Below are positions 35,659-44,541 of a DNA stretch of 64,000 nt, piece by piece. The notes under the pieces were generated by a model, which worked only from the letters and a program-made list of their open reading frames with translations, did not search any database and was not told where the DNA came from. The translations under genes and the position numbers were made by a program. Every line of letters starts with the position of its first letter. The stretch's first letter is position 1. Origin of the DNA: Chitinophaga filiformis (GTDB lineage Bacteria > Bacteroidota > Bacteroidia > Chitinophagales > Chitinophagaceae). The stretch lies in the NCBI RefSeq assembly GCF_900102545.1, contig NZ_FNBN01000009.1, positions 1-64,000 of the forward strand, read 5' to 3'.

Positions 35659-36474
35659 ATGCGTAAGCACGTAATAGGCGCCTTCATCTGTCTGCTGGCA
35701 GGTACACTGATGGTTTCCTGTAAAAAAGATGCAGTAAAATCGACGGCAACGTCAGAGATCTCTGATGAAACAAAAGCGAAGATCTATGCCCTGGGATTTG
35801 GTACTGACAATGTAAGAAAAGTAGCCGGAGGTTATCTCGTGGAAAATGATATCGTGTTGACAGAAGAAAATCTGAATACAAAAGTCAACAGTCCTATTTT
35901 AAGGGTGGCAGAAAGCGAGCAGTATCGCACTACCAACCTGGTATCAGTATCAGGTAGCCGTAATATTACCGTGCTGGTAAGCGGCCTCGGTGCTGCTTAT
36001 GTAGCAGGTACTGACACAGCTATTGCCCGTTATAACAGGGCGGGTCTGAATATCACTTTCACCCGCATTACCAGTGGTACTGCTGATATCACTATCCAGG
36101 GCTTCTCTCAGGGACCCAGCGGTGGTTTTATCACATTGGGATCTTCTGGTTTCCCTACAGCAGCAGGCAATCCGTATAGCCAGGTCCTGATGAACACTCA
36201 CCGGCAGGCATACGGAACAAATCCAAATGTACTGTATGTAGGTTCTGTGATCCAACACGAGATCGGCCACTGTATCGGCTTCCGTCATACAGATTACGAC
36301 ACGCGTAGCAGCTGTGGTCAGAACGTGAATGAAGGTGATGCCGGTTATGGTGCTATCCATATTCCCGGAACGCCAACAGGATTTGATGCCAACTCCTGGA
36401 TGCTGGCATGCTCTAATGGTGGCGATCGTACGTTCAATGCAAACGACCTTATCGCACTCAACTATTTGTATTAA
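35659..36474 (+). CDS. M57-type HEIGH metalloprotease lipoprotein, copy B
   Basis: A 271-aa paralogue of copy A from the ATG at 35659; an ATG at 35614 would add 15 residues before the lipoprotein signal, which fits less well. The signal is MRKHVIGAFICLLAGTLMVS with a cysteine directly after. The protease part shares long stretches with copy A, such as GTDTAIARYNRAG, ITLGSSGFPT, NPNVLYVGSVIQHEIGH and NSWMLACSNGG. The zinc site HEIGHCIGFRH begins at about residue 200. The region before the mature domain is more divergent. It is a tandem duplicate, probably with a separate or shared transcript. Confidence 0.85.
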   Translation: MRKHVIGAFICLLAGTLMVSCKKDAVKSTATSEISDETKAKIYALGFGTDNVRKVAGGYLVENDIVLTEENLNTKVNSPILRVAESEQYRTTNLVSVSGSRNITVLVSGLGAAYVAGTDTAIARYNRAGLNITFTRITSGTADITIQGFSQGPSGGFITLGSSGFPTAAGNPYSQVLMNTHRQAYGTNPNVLYVGSVIQHEIGHCIGFRHTDYDTRSSCGQNVNEGDAGYGAIHIPGTPTGFDANSWMLACSNGGDRTFNANDLIALNYLY

Positions 36475-36570
36475 TTAATAAGATCCCTTATTAGCTGATG
36501 CATGAGCAACGACGATAGTACAGGGCAGCATACCTTCAGGTACTGTTGCTGTGGCTATCGTTAAAAAAAA

Positions 36571-36608
36571 GCAGAGACGTAGCGAATAACTACGTCTCTG
36601 CCTTTTTA
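36571..36608. terminator. Bidirectional terminator between M57 copy B and the methyltransferase
   Basis: GCAGAGACGTAG (36571-36582) pairs with CTACGTCTCTGC (36590-36601) around a 7-nt loop, with A8 before and TTTTT after. Confidence 0.85.
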
Positions 36609-36630
36609 TATAGAATAGAAGTTACCGCAA

Positions 36631-36690
36631 TGTTGTACTGTACTGTTATACTATACTGCGGTACTATCCTGTTATACAGTACTGTTTATT
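36631..36690. repeat. Low-complexity TACTGT-rich stretch
   Basis: The bases read as repeated TACTG, TACTGT, TATACTATACTG and TGTTATAC words, including two copies each of GTACTGT and TGTTATAC. It overlaps the last codons of the methyltransferase gene at 36686. No function is evident; slippage-generated repeat is the simplest reading. Confidence 0.45.
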
Positions 36691-37582
36691 CAGCTTTACA
36701 CTCATATACAACAGAGCTGCATCGATCTACATTTTTGAGTCCTTTCCTGTAAGATATAAACCCGTTCCAGAAGCCTTTAAACAATCCATTACCACCGGTC
36801 TTGTATTTCTCACTGAGCAGGCTCACATAGAATCCATCAAACACCATCGGGTGTTTACGCACGATCCGGATCTTATGTTGTTTCAGCAAGACTTCCATAG
36901 AAGAAGGGGAGAAGTGATAAAGGTGGCGTGGTACATCATAAGCAGCCCAGAATGATTGATAATGTTCTGCATCCGGAGATGTATAATTCGGCACTGCAAT
37001 GATGAGAGAGCCTTCTGGTTTCAGCAGCGTACGGATCTGTCTTAAATAATCGTGCAGGGAATGCACATGTTCAAGCACGTGCCACATGGTGATCGCATCG
37101 AACTGTTGCGCCGGTAAGGAGAACAGTTCAGAAGATGGCAGTGGTTCAATATTATAAAGTGTTTTGGCATTATTCCTGGCGATGTCGTCAGGTTCCAGGC
37201 CAGTTACCTGCCAGCCAAGTTGTTTCATATAGTGAAGGAAGGCGCCGGTACCACAACCTATATCCAGCAGTGTACCTTGTTTGAGTCCTGTGGCAGCCTT
37301 CACCCAATTCTGTTTGGAACGCATCGTGATCTTTCTCACGCTATGATACAAGCGGTTAATCAATCCCTTGCGTGTCTCAGAATGAGAGATATAATCCTGT
37401 GATTGATAGTAACGTCCTATCTCCGCAGGGCCCGGAACATGTTGGGTAAACCTTCCGCTGCAATGCCCGCAATGATAGATGTCAAACGATTCGCCCGATA
37501 CAGTATAATCCCTGGCAGTCAGTACCTTGTGTATATTGCCCGCCCCACACACCGGGCAGGCGTTATAATAAATAGAAGACAT
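36686..37582 (-). CDS. SAM-dependent methyltransferase with N-terminal zinc-ribbon-like motif
   Basis: A 298-aa protein. Residues 1-40 contain two CxxC pairs (CPVCGAG and CGHCSGRF), a small zinc-binding module. The class I methyltransferase follows: motif I GTLLDIGCGTGAFLHY near residues 110-125, FDAITMWHVLEHV, and GSLIIAVPNYTSPDA. Length and order fit a class of methyltransferases associated with envelope polysaccharide or lipid modification (YgiM/Ubi-type fold), but the acceptor is unknown. It is transcribed alone. Confidence 0.82.
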   Translation of the reverse strand: MSSIYYNACPVCGAGNIHKVLTARDYTVSGESFDIYHCGHCSGRFTQHVPGPAEIGRYYQSQDYISHSETRKGLINRLYHSVRKITMRSKQNWVKAATGLKQGTLLDIGCGTGAFLHYMKQLGWQVTGLEPDDIARNNAKTLYNIEPLPSSELFSLPAQQFDAITMWHVLEHVHSLHDYLRQIRTLLKPEGSLIIAVPNYTSPDAEHYQSFWAAYDVPRHLYHFSPSSMEVLLKQHKIRIVRKHPMVFDGFYVSLLSEKYKTGGNGLFKGFWNGFISYRKGLKNVDRCSSVVYECKAE

Positions 37583-37689
37583 GGCCTAAAAATACAATAC
37601 TATTATGAATTACAGATGATCAAATGCGAATTGCACGGCAAACAACTATAACCAGTAGTCCAATGAAAGGGAACTACTGTAGTAAATAA

Positions 37690-39243
37690 TCAAACTCCCT
37701 TATACTCTCCCCACACCTTCCTCAGAGTATCCGCAATCTCTCCCAGCGTACAGTACGCCTCCACCGCCTCCACTACAATCGGCATCAGGTTCTCGTCTGT
37801 ATGTGCCGCATTTTCCAGGCGCTGCAACAATGCTGCCACCGCAGTATTATCCCGTTTGGCCCGTAACGCCTGCAGTCGCTCGGTTTGCACCTGCCTGATA
37901 CTATCATCGATCCGGAACACCTCTGTACCAACATCTTCGCGCACAGCGAATTTATTCATCCCCACGATGATCTTCTCTCCATTCTCAATCTCCTGCTGAT
38001 AACGATAAGCACTCCTTGCTATCTCATCCTGCATAAACCCTTGCTCAATCGCACTAACAGCGCCTCCCATCACATCTATCCGTTCAATCAGCTCCCATGC
38101 ACGGGACTCTACTTCATTTGTCAGCGCTTCCACATAGTAAGATCCCGCCAGCGGATCCACCGTATCTGCAACACCGCTCTCATACCCCACAATCTGCTGC
38201 GTACGCAACGCGATACGTGCCGCGGCTTCTGTAGGAAGGGACAGCGCCTCGTCGTAGCCATTGGTATGCAGCGACTGCGTACCACCCAGCGTTGCCGCCA
38301 ATGTCTGCACCGTCACCCGCACGATGTTGTTGTGCGGCTGCTGTGCTGTTAATGTACTGCCGCCTGTTTGTGTATGAAAACGTAACATCTGTGCCTTGGG
38401 ATCTGTCGCTCCCATTCCTTTCGTTATATGCGCCCACATACGACGGGCAGCACGGAATTTGGCTACCTCCTCAAACAGGTGATTATGCGCATTAAAGAAG
38501 AAGGAGAGACGGCGGGCGAAGACATTTATATCCAGCCCCTTGTCCAATGCTGCTTTTAGATACGCCTTACCGTTAGCAAGCGTAAACGCCAGCTCCTGCA
38601 CCGCATTAGCACCCGCTTCGCGGATATGATAGCCGGAGATGGAGATGGTATTCCATTTAGGTACCTCACGACTGCAATAATCAAAGATGTCGGTAATGAG
38701 CCGCATAGAAGGCTTGGGCGGATAGATGAAGGTTCCCCGGGCAGCATATTCTTTTAGAATATCATTCTGAATGGTACCGGAGATCTTCTTCAGATCAGCG
38801 CCCTGCTTTTTGGCCAGGGCAATATAGAGCGCAAGTAAGATAAAGCCAGTGGCATTGATGGTCATGGAGGTGGAGATCTCCTCCAGTTTGATGCCTTTGA
38901 AGAGGCGCTCCATATCCTCCAGTGAGTCGATAGCAACGCCCACTTTCCCCACCTCGCCCTCCGACATGGCATGATCAGAATCATAGCCAATCTGGGTAGG
39001 CAGGTCAAAAGCCACGCTGAGACCCATTACTCCCTGCTGTAGTAAGTAGTGATAACGTTCGTTGGAAGCTTCTGCAGTGCTGAATCCCGCATACTGCCGC
39101 ATTGTCCACAGCTTATCCCGGTACATGGAAGCGTGTACACCCCTTGTAAAAGGAAATTCGCCAGGTAACTCCTGCATCGGCACTGGTTCGGTATATACAG
39201 GTGCAATCGTGATACCGGCATCTGTTTTGATACTATCTTTCAT
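37690..39243 (-). CDS. Methylmalonyl-CoA mutase large (substrate-binding) subunit without B12 domain
   Basis: A 517-aa TIM-barrel subunit of the acyl-CoA mutase family (methylmalonyl-CoA mutase, isobutyryl-CoA mutase). The motifs fit methylmalonyl-CoA mutase: RQYAGFSTA with the tyrosine that separates it from isobutyryl-CoA mutase, [24 protein letters not shown] with the arginine near the acyl group, [15 protein letters not shown], and [15 protein letters not shown]. There is no cobalamin-binding DxHxxG domain, so a separate small subunit is needed; none lies in this window. It is monocistronic. Confidence 0.9.
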   Translation of the reverse strand: MKDSIKTDAGITIAPVYTEPVPMQELPGEFPFTRGVHASMYRDKLWTMRQYAGFSTAEASNERYHYLLQQGVMGLSVAFDLPTQIGYDSDHAMSEGEVGKVGVAIDSLEDMERLFKGIKLEEISTSMTINATGFILLALYIALAKKQGADLKKISGTIQNDILKEYAARGTFIYPPKPSMRLITDIFDYCSREVPKWNTISISGYHIREAGANAVQELAFTLANGKAYLKAALDKGLDINVFARRLSFFFNAHNHLFEEVAKFRAARRMWAHITKGMGATDPKAQMLRFHTQTGGSTLTAQQPHNNIVRVTVQTLAATLGGTQSLHTNGYDEALSLPTEAAARIALRTQQIVGYESGVADTVDPLAGSYYVEALTNEVESRAWELIERIDVMGGAVSAIEQGFMQDEIARSAYRYQQEIENGEKIIVGMNKFAVREDVGTEVFRIDDSIRQVQTERLQALRAKRDNTAVAALLQRLENAAHTDENLMPIVVEAVEAYCTLGEIADTLRKVWGEYKGV

Positions 39244-39354
39244 AATCTGATTTTCGTGGAATGAAATGTCGTAAGAGCAATGTTACATAATTATTACGGC
39301 ATTGCGGTGGAGCTCAAATTTGATAATTTGCAAAAAGTTTTTTTCTGATAAGCC

Positions 39355-40281
39355 ATGTTTATTTACGCTTTGTTACTACTCACATTTGCCCTGGCTCTTC
39401 TAAGCATTTTCCTGGTCTTTGTTGCATCCGGCAGGATCTTCCGGCATGGCTGGTCACTGTTTATCCTGGGACTTTCCCTCGGCCTGTTTATTTATCTCTA
39501 TGGTACCTGGATTTACCTTAGTGTTGATGCTAAATGGGGATTTGGCATCTGTCTGCTGCTAACCCTGTTACTGGGCTTCTTTCGCAAAAAGAAAAATACA
39601 CCCGTGCCACGTGTATGGCGTTTTATCGGTAATATGTTCTTTTCGGCATTGTTCATCACGCTTAGCATCCTGTACTTTACCGGTACAACAGGAAAGGCGC
39701 GGGCTATAGACCTGGCTTTCCCACTGAAGACAGGCCGGTATTTTGTATTGCAGGGGGGAAAGGGGCTGCCTACAAACCTGTTCCATTACAGTCTGCGTGG
39801 AGCAATATATGCCATGGATATCGTGAAGTTGAGGCCTAATGGCAGTAGAGCCAGGGCGATATTCAGCCGCCGCCTGGAAGATTACGAAATATACGGCGAT
39901 ACGCTGTACAGTCCCTGTGACGGCCGTATTGTCAAAGCCATAGGGGACGATCCGGACAATATTCCGCCTGACATGATCAGGGGACCGCACAATACCAACC
40001 AGGTGCTGATAGAAACGGTGAACAGCTATGTGTTCCTGGCCCATCTGAAACATGGCAGTGTGATCGTAAAAGAAGGAGATGTGGTAAAGCAGGGAGATCC
40101 CCTGGGATGTGTGGGTAACTCAGGATTCAGTTCAGAACCTCATCTGCATATACAGGCGCATGTAAAAGTGCCGGGCATCCCCTGGTATTTGTCGCCACCC
40201 CGCTATATCCATTTTAACGGAAGAGGGTATCTGCTGTATGAAGTGATAAGACCCCAGCGGGTACAGATGGTGAAGAAGTAA
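39355..40281 (+). CDS. M23-family peptidase with N-terminal membrane helices
   Basis: A 308-aa envelope protein with four or so N-terminal membrane segments (MFIYALLLLTFALALLSIFL and later ones to about residue 120) and a C-terminal LytM/M23 domain. The zinc-site pieces are AIYAMDIVKL, then GVGNSGFSSEPHLHIQAHV-like text with the HLH pair near residues 263-265, and a late FLAHLKHGSVIVKEGD. The first histidine of the usual HxxxD motif is not obvious, so activity is uncertain. It probably acts on peptidoglycan or anchors a peptidoglycan-binding factor. Confidence 0.78.
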   Translation: MFIYALLLLTFALALLSIFLVFVASGRIFRHGWSLFILGLSLGLFIYLYGTWIYLSVDAKWGFGICLLLTLLLGFFRKKKNTPVPRVWRFIGNMFFSALFITLSILYFTGTTGKARAIDLAFPLKTGRYFVLQGGKGLPTNLFHYSLRGAIYAMDIVKLRPNGSRARAIFSRRLEDYEIYGDTLYSPCDGRIVKAIGDDPDNIPPDMIRGPHNTNQVLIETVNSYVFLAHLKHGSVIVKEGDVVKQGDPLGCVGNSGFSSEPHLHIQAHVKVPGIPWYLSPPRYIHFNGRGYLLYEVIRPQRVQMVKK

Positions 40282-40287
40282 TTATAG

Positions 40288-40322
40288 AGAAGCTAAGCGG
40301 TTAAAATAACCGTTTAGCTTCT
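40288..40322. terminator. Bidirectional terminator containing a stop codon
   Basis: AGAAGCTAAGCGGTTA (40288-40303) pairs with TAACCGTTTAGCTTCT (40307-40322), with one internal mismatch. The minus-strand gene's stop (TAA at 40301-40303) lies inside the stem. Confidence 0.75.
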
Positions 40323-40834
40323 GCATTTAATATCTGTGAAGTCAGTTCGGAAGGAGAAGTTTCCGCCTGCAGGAATATTTCCAGTATCTGTTTGTTCAGG
40401 TCCATTGCCGTAGCATCAGGAGGAAGCTGGCTCGCTACCTGGTTGATGATGGTGATGGTTTGTTCTTTCAGTGTTTTTACCGCTTCCCAGGCGATAGGAG
40501 ACACATAGATCTGCTGAGCAATGTTGTGTTCATATTCAGCTTTAATAGTTTGTACCAGGCCCACCTGCATATCTACTGCTGTTAATCCCGGCTGGAATAT
40601 GCGTCCGATCAGGTTCTGCAGGTTAATACGCTCTACCAGCAATACCAGGCGCTCATAAGCCTGCAGCTGTAATGGCAGGATCGCTTTATCAACAGCTGGT
40701 TTTGATGCATTTTCCGCTGGCGCGGGAGCGGCTTCCGGTTTGCGGATCATGTCTTTTAAGGTCATATAAAGGATTGCCAGCACACCGGCGCCCAGTACGA
40801 TAAATAGCAAAGTGCTATTAGAAATGTTGCCCAT
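40301..40834 (-). CDS. Conserved Bacteroidota membrane-anchored protein (DUF7935-like)
   Basis: A 177-aa protein with one N-terminal membrane segment (LLFIVLGAGVLAILYMTL), a proline/alanine-rich linker, and a mostly helical soluble domain (PLQLQAYERLVLLVERINL, then EYEHNIAQQIYVSPIAWEAV). I recognise the pattern as a conserved hypothetical of Bacteroidota; the DUF number is from memory. It lies convergent with the M23 gene and has no operon neighbour. Confidence 0.68.
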   Translation of the reverse strand: MGNISNSTLLFIVLGAGVLAILYMTLKDMIRKPEAAPAPAENASKPAVDKAILPLQLQAYERLVLLVERINLQNLIGRIFQPGLTAVDMQVGLVQTIKAEYEHNIAQQIYVSPIAWEAVKTLKEQTITIINQVASQLPPDATAMDLNKQILEIFLQAETSPSELTSQILNAEAKRLF

Positions 40835-40902
40835 TCAGATTGATTATTACAGATGCAAATATATGGAAATGAATTAATATGCAAGGGTTTCCAAAAATAG
40901 AA

Positions 40903-40930
40903 AGCTCCGGCATTTGATGATACCGGAGCT
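40903..40930 (-). terminator. Terminator of the aminotransferase gene
   Basis: AGCTCCGG (40903-40910) and CCGGAGCT (40923-40930) form an 8-bp stem. On the minus strand the downstream side is T-rich. Confidence 0.7.
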
Positions 40931-40955
40931 ACAAATATTAATGATGATTTAATGA

Positions 40956-42155
40956 TCAGCTTAATTGTGCAAACCCTTCTTTCAGGCGTTTCATACCTTC
41001 CTCCAGTTTCGCCATGGAAGTAGCATAGGAGAGGCGGATACAGTCAGGCTGTTCAAAGGCGGCTCCTGTTACAGTAGAAACGTTCACTTTATGCAGCAGG
41101 TACATACATACATCATCTGCATTTTTGATCACCTCACCGTCGTAGGATTTACCAAAGAATGCGCTTACATCCGGGAACATATAGAATGCGCCGTCCGGCT
41201 CGATCAGTTTCAGCCCAGGTATGTTGCTGAGCTGTTCGAAAACGAAAGCACGTCTTTTCCTGAACTCATCCACCATCGCATGTGCAGTAGTCAGATCGCC
41301 ATTGAGGGCGGCAACAGCAGCACGCTGGGTAATAGAGCTGGTAGCAGAAGTGAACTGGCTCTGGATATTCTCAGCAGCTTTTGCCAGCGCCTTTGGAGCG
41401 GCCAGGTAGCCAAGACGCCAGCCAGTCATGGCAAAGCCTTTACTGAGACCATTGATGATGATGGTACGTTCCTGCATGCCTTCAAACTGGGCAATGCTTT
41501 CGTGTTTACCAACATAGTTGATATATTCATAGATCTCGTCGGCCATGATATAGATCTGGGGATGTTTTGCAAATACATCCGCCAGCGCTTTCAGCTCTTC
41601 CTTGCTGTATACGGAGCCGGTTGGATTACAGGGAGAAGAAAACATAAACAGTTTTGTCTTCGGTGTAATGGCCGCTTCCAGCTGGGCAGGCGTGATCTTA
41701 TACTTGTTTTCGATACTGCAGGGAATGAATACTACTTCTCCCTGGCAGAGTTTCACCAGTTCTGAATAAGTAACCCAGTAGGGAGTAGGGATGATCACTT
41801 CATCACCAGGATTGATGATACTCAGTACTGCGTTGGCTATGCTCTGCTTTGCGCCTGTTGACACCACGATCTGTTCAGGCGTATATTCCAGTCCGTTATC
41901 GCGCTGCAGCTTGTGCACCACAGCCTTGCGCAGTTCCGGAATACCCGCAACAGGCGTATAATGTGTAAAGCCTTCATCGATGGCTTTCTTTGCAGCCTCC
42001 CTGATATGGGCAGGTGTGTCAAAATCAGGCTCTCCAATGCTCAGATCTACAATGTCTATACCCTGGGCTTTCAGCTCACGGCTTAATTTAGCCATCTTAA
42101 TCGTTTGAGGCTCGGATATCCTCGACAGCCTTTCGGCGAGTTCCATTTCCTTCAT
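40956..42155 (-). CDS. PLP-dependent aminotransferase, aspartate aminotransferase-like
   Basis: A 399-aa class I aminotransferase. The PLP lysine is in IINGLSKGFAMTGWRLGYL, a conserved FMFSSPCNPTGSVYS and IMADEIYEYINY (the PLP-nitrogen aspartate) precede it, and the C-terminal RLSYATSM binds the alpha-carboxylate with its arginine. Length and motifs fit the AspC/aspartate-type subgroup Ib. Specificity for aspartate rather than other amino acids is inferred. The start codon chosen (42155, MKEMELAERLS) is three codons before a second ATG, which is also possible. A -7 element lies upstream. Confidence 0.88.
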   Translation of the reverse strand: MKEMELAERLSRISEPQTIKMAKLSRELKAQGIDIVDLSIGEPDFDTPAHIREAAKKAIDEGFTHYTPVAGIPELRKAVVHKLQRDNGLEYTPEQIVVSTGAKQSIANAVLSIINPGDEVIIPTPYWVTYSELVKLCQGEVVFIPCSIENKYKITPAQLEAAITPKTKLFMFSSPCNPTGSVYSKEELKALADVFAKHPQIYIMADEIYEYINYVGKHESIAQFEGMQERTIIINGLSKGFAMTGWRLGYLAAPKALAKAAENIQSQFTSATSSITQRAAVAALNGDLTTAHAMVDEFRKRRAFVFEQLSNIPGLKLIEPDGAFYMFPDVSAFFGKSYDGEVIKNADDVCMYLLHKVNVSTVTGAAFEQPDCIRLSYATSMAKLEEGMKRLKEGFAQLS

Positions 42156-42186
42156 ACAATAACAGTTTTATAGGGTTAACTGGAGA

Positions 42187-42194
42187 CAAACCTA
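42187..42194 (-). promoter_or_regulatory. -7 promoter element of the aminotransferase gene
   Basis: Minus-strand TAGGTTTG matches TAnnTTTG, 31 bp upstream of the ATG. The -33 element is not clear. Confidence 0.4.
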
Positions 42195-42279
42195 CAATAA
42201 ATTTGCAAGTGTCATAGTAGAAAAAAAAGAAAGCTATAATGGAGAAATGGGATGTACAGAGATACACTGTAACAAAAAA

Positions 42280-42319
42280 GCAGCCGGGATCAACTTTGCT
42301 GTTGATCCCGGCCGCCTGC
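42280..42319 (-). terminator. Terminator of the DUF4397 gene
   Basis: GCAGCCGGGATCAAC (42280-42294) pairs with GTTGATCCCGG...CTGC (42301-42319) with one small bulge. The minus-strand downstream side is a T-run (CTTTTTTGTT). Confidence 0.8.
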
Positions 42320-42345
42320 TTGTGTATATACGTAGTTTTTACAGA

Positions 42346-43062
42346 CTAGTAAAGACTGTACAAACTATTTACAGTTAATTTTCTCTTGTCTGTATAATCT
42401 TTGGAACCTATCAGGGTAATGGTATAAACCCTGCCGTTGGAGAAGCTGGCGCTTGGAGAAGAGTTTTCTGCCAGCACCGTGCTTGTACCTGCTGTTTTTA
42501 CCTTGATATTGTTGGTGTAAACTGATTTAGTCAACGGAGTGAATGCTGTTCTGAAACCACTGGTACCCACGTAAGTGCGGTTGCTGTCTACTTTTACATC
42601 GTCGATGTATAGGTCAACAGGACCGGCAGAAGGGCTCAGATGGAAGAAACGGATGTTCACAGCAGTTTCTTTAGCACCGGTGAAATCATCTTTAATGCTT
42701 CTCATCTGCGGAGCAGTAGAGTCGCCATAAGCCACTACTGTATTATATGTCAGGGAATCATACAGGTTGGTTACCGCTACAAAGTCAGTAGTCTGGCCGG
42801 CCTTTTTAAAGGAGAACGTACGGATGCCTCCGTAAATAGGATATCCGATATAGGTAAAACCAATAGAAAGGGCATTGTTATTCACTTTGGTGCTGTTATC
42901 ATAAAAATCCAGGTCTCCGCTGGTGAGGATACCATTGATAATAGCTACCGCAGCCCTGTCCCGCTGAGGTGTTACGTTGTCACTTTTTAAGCAGGCGCTG
43001 AAGCTGGTTACCGCTGTCACAAGGGCCGCTATTGCCCAAACACGAGTTTTTTTAGTTGTCAT
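42346..43062 (-). CDS. DUF4397-domain lipoprotein
   Basis: A 238-aa lipoprotein with the signal MTTKKTRVWAIAALVTAVTS followed by FSAC, giving the lipid-bearing cysteine at about 24. The mature part has Ig-like DUF4397 features: AVAIINGILTSGDLDFYDN, TVVAYGDSTAPQMRS, VNIRFFHLSPSAGPVDLYID and GRVYTITLIGSKDYTD. Such proteins sit in the outer membrane and often accompany surface systems. It is transcribed alone. Confidence 0.85.
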   Translation of the reverse strand: MTTKKTRVWAIAALVTAVTSFSACLKSDNVTPQRDRAAVAIINGILTSGDLDFYDNSTKVNNNALSIGFTYIGYPIYGGIRTFSFKKAGQTTDFVAVTNLYDSLTYNTVVAYGDSTAPQMRSIKDDFTGAKETAVNIRFFHLSPSAGPVDLYIDDVKVDSNRTYVGTSGFRTAFTPLTKSVYTNNIKVKTAGTSTVLAENSSPSASFSNGRVYTITLIGSKDYTDKRKLTVNSLYSLY

Positions 43063-43103
43063 TTTGCTATCTTTTAGTGCGAGTTTGATTTGGTTATAAA
43101 AGG

Positions 43104-44384
43104 TTATTCAAGATCTTTGGTATAATCGAACCTGAATTTAGACAGATCCGGAAGATGTTTTTTCGTACGTTGTAGTTCATACTCATAAATAATTTCGCCC
43201 AATGCTTTTAAGAATGGCTTCCCCGTTTCTTCGAACTGATAATGTTTGTCGCTTAAAATGCCGTCTTCATTTACATATACAGTGGCCGACAGCATGAATT
43301 CTACATGATGTGTGAAGTCCGCTATATAGGCTACGTCTGTCAGAAATCCATATGCCCAGCCAGGTTTATTGAAACTACGAATGTTCGCATTAATGTTGTT
43401 GCCTTGTACCCCTCCGAATAACAGGAATTTCACATAATTGTGATGGAATTCTGCTGTGTCATAACGGGGATACGCTGATTCTTCCGGTTGAGCAGACATA
43501 CAGTGATACAAAAACTGGTAATCGCTATCCTTTAAACGGAATCGATGTTTTTTTGTTACAGCTTCCGGAAAAATTATCTGCCGGAGGATCCCATGGAGGT
43601 CGGCCAGCGGTACCCTGTTCTTCTGGGAGGCATCCATAGGACTGTTCACCAGCTCGTCCTTGTCATTATAGTATCCTTTGCCCATCAGGTCATGTCGGGG
43701 AGAGAAGGAGAGGTGGCTGTAACCTTCCGGCTGACTGTATATCACCCGGTCGCCCTGGCGGAAGGTGACGGGGTTGGTATGCCGGTTTTCCTCGGGGTCT
43801 ACTCCCGTAATCCCCACCCGGTGTTTTATCTGGACATCCGTAAAGCCCTTCTCCCACAATCTCTTATTAAAGGTCTCCTGCCCGATGAACTCATACAACC
43901 GGTTATAGGCATCATTGTCGCTAACCAATAATATTTTTTTAATATATTGCCCTACTGAAGGTAGTCCGCCGGGAGCAGTCGTATCTGACAATACTTCAGG
44001 CGTAATATCCTTCAGGCTGTCGGTGAACATGGGTGTATGCCTGTCCAGGCCCGGAATGTTCAAGTCATTCAGCTTTTCCAGGGCGAGGGCGGCTGCGGCC
44101 AGTTTTACGGTGGAGGCAGGGTAGAAATACCGGCCAGTGTCCACCCGGTAATAATAATCAGTGAAATGCGGCCGGTTCGCCGCATCCCGGTCTATCCGGG
44201 TGTAAATGATCTGTAAACCAAAGTCCTGCGGTTGCCGGAACACAGGCCCCAGCCTGTCCGCATGCGCACTTAAAAGGGTATCGAGAAAAGAGTCTTTAAC
44301 AGGATAATGCCTTGTTCCCATATTTTTATTAGTATTGCAGGCTGCAAAGAATAGCATCAACCAGAGAAAAATAGAACGACGCAT
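43104..44384 (-). CDS. Serine beta-lactamase-like lipoprotein (class A fold)
   Basis: A 426-aa lipoprotein (signal MRRSIFLWLMLFFAACN, lipobox near FFAAC). The serine-hydrolase fold has SxxK in YFYPASTVKLAAAAL, SDN in LLVSDNDAYNRLYEFIG, and a C-terminal part without a clear KTG motif. Length is greater than a class A beta-lactamase, and the family includes many enzymes of unknown substrate. Penicillin hydrolysis cannot be claimed. It stands alone on the minus strand, divergent from secDF. Confidence 0.78.
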   Translation of the reverse strand: MRRSIFLWLMLFFAACNTNKNMGTRHYPVKDSFLDTLLSAHADRLGPVFRQPQDFGLQIIYTRIDRDAANRPHFTDYYYRVDTGRYFYPASTVKLAAAALALEKLNDLNIPGLDRHTPMFTDSLKDITPEVLSDTTAPGGLPSVGQYIKKILLVSDNDAYNRLYEFIGQETFNKRLWEKGFTDVQIKHRVGITGVDPEENRHTNPVTFRQGDRVIYSQPEGYSHLSFSPRHDLMGKGYYNDKDELVNSPMDASQKNRVPLADLHGILRQIIFPEAVTKKHRFRLKDSDYQFLYHCMSAQPEESAYPRYDTAEFHHNYVKFLLFGGVQGNNINANIRSFNKPGWAYGFLTDVAYIADFTHHVEFMLSATVYVNEDGILSDKHYQFEETGKPFLKALGEIIYEYELQRTKKHLPDLSKFRFDYTKDLE

Positions 44385-44498
44385 ACAATAAAGATTAATT
44401 TTTGGCAGGAAAGTAAGGGTATTATGTACTGATAATCAACTATTTCTACCTTTTTCCTTTTCTACCGTGGAACGGCTTTAATATATCAATTTAAATTC

Positions 44499-44506
44499 TA
44501 TCTTTG
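44499..44506 (+). promoter_or_regulatory. -7 promoter element of secDF
   Basis: TATCTTTG matches TAnnTTTG exactly, 35 bp before the secDF ATG. No standard -33 TTG is evident. Confidence 0.5.
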
Positions 44507-44541
44507 CAACTCTTAAAAAATTTTTATAAACCCGAAACAAT

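Noticed and set aside
36546-36752. A 68-codon plus-strand ORF over the terminator and TACTGT stretch
   Set aside because: It crosses a strong terminator and the end of the methyltransferase gene, with a low-complexity product.
43104-44384. Beta-lactam resistance gene
   Set aside because: The SxxK and SDN motifs are present but KTG is not clear and the chain is too long, so resistance cannot be claimed.
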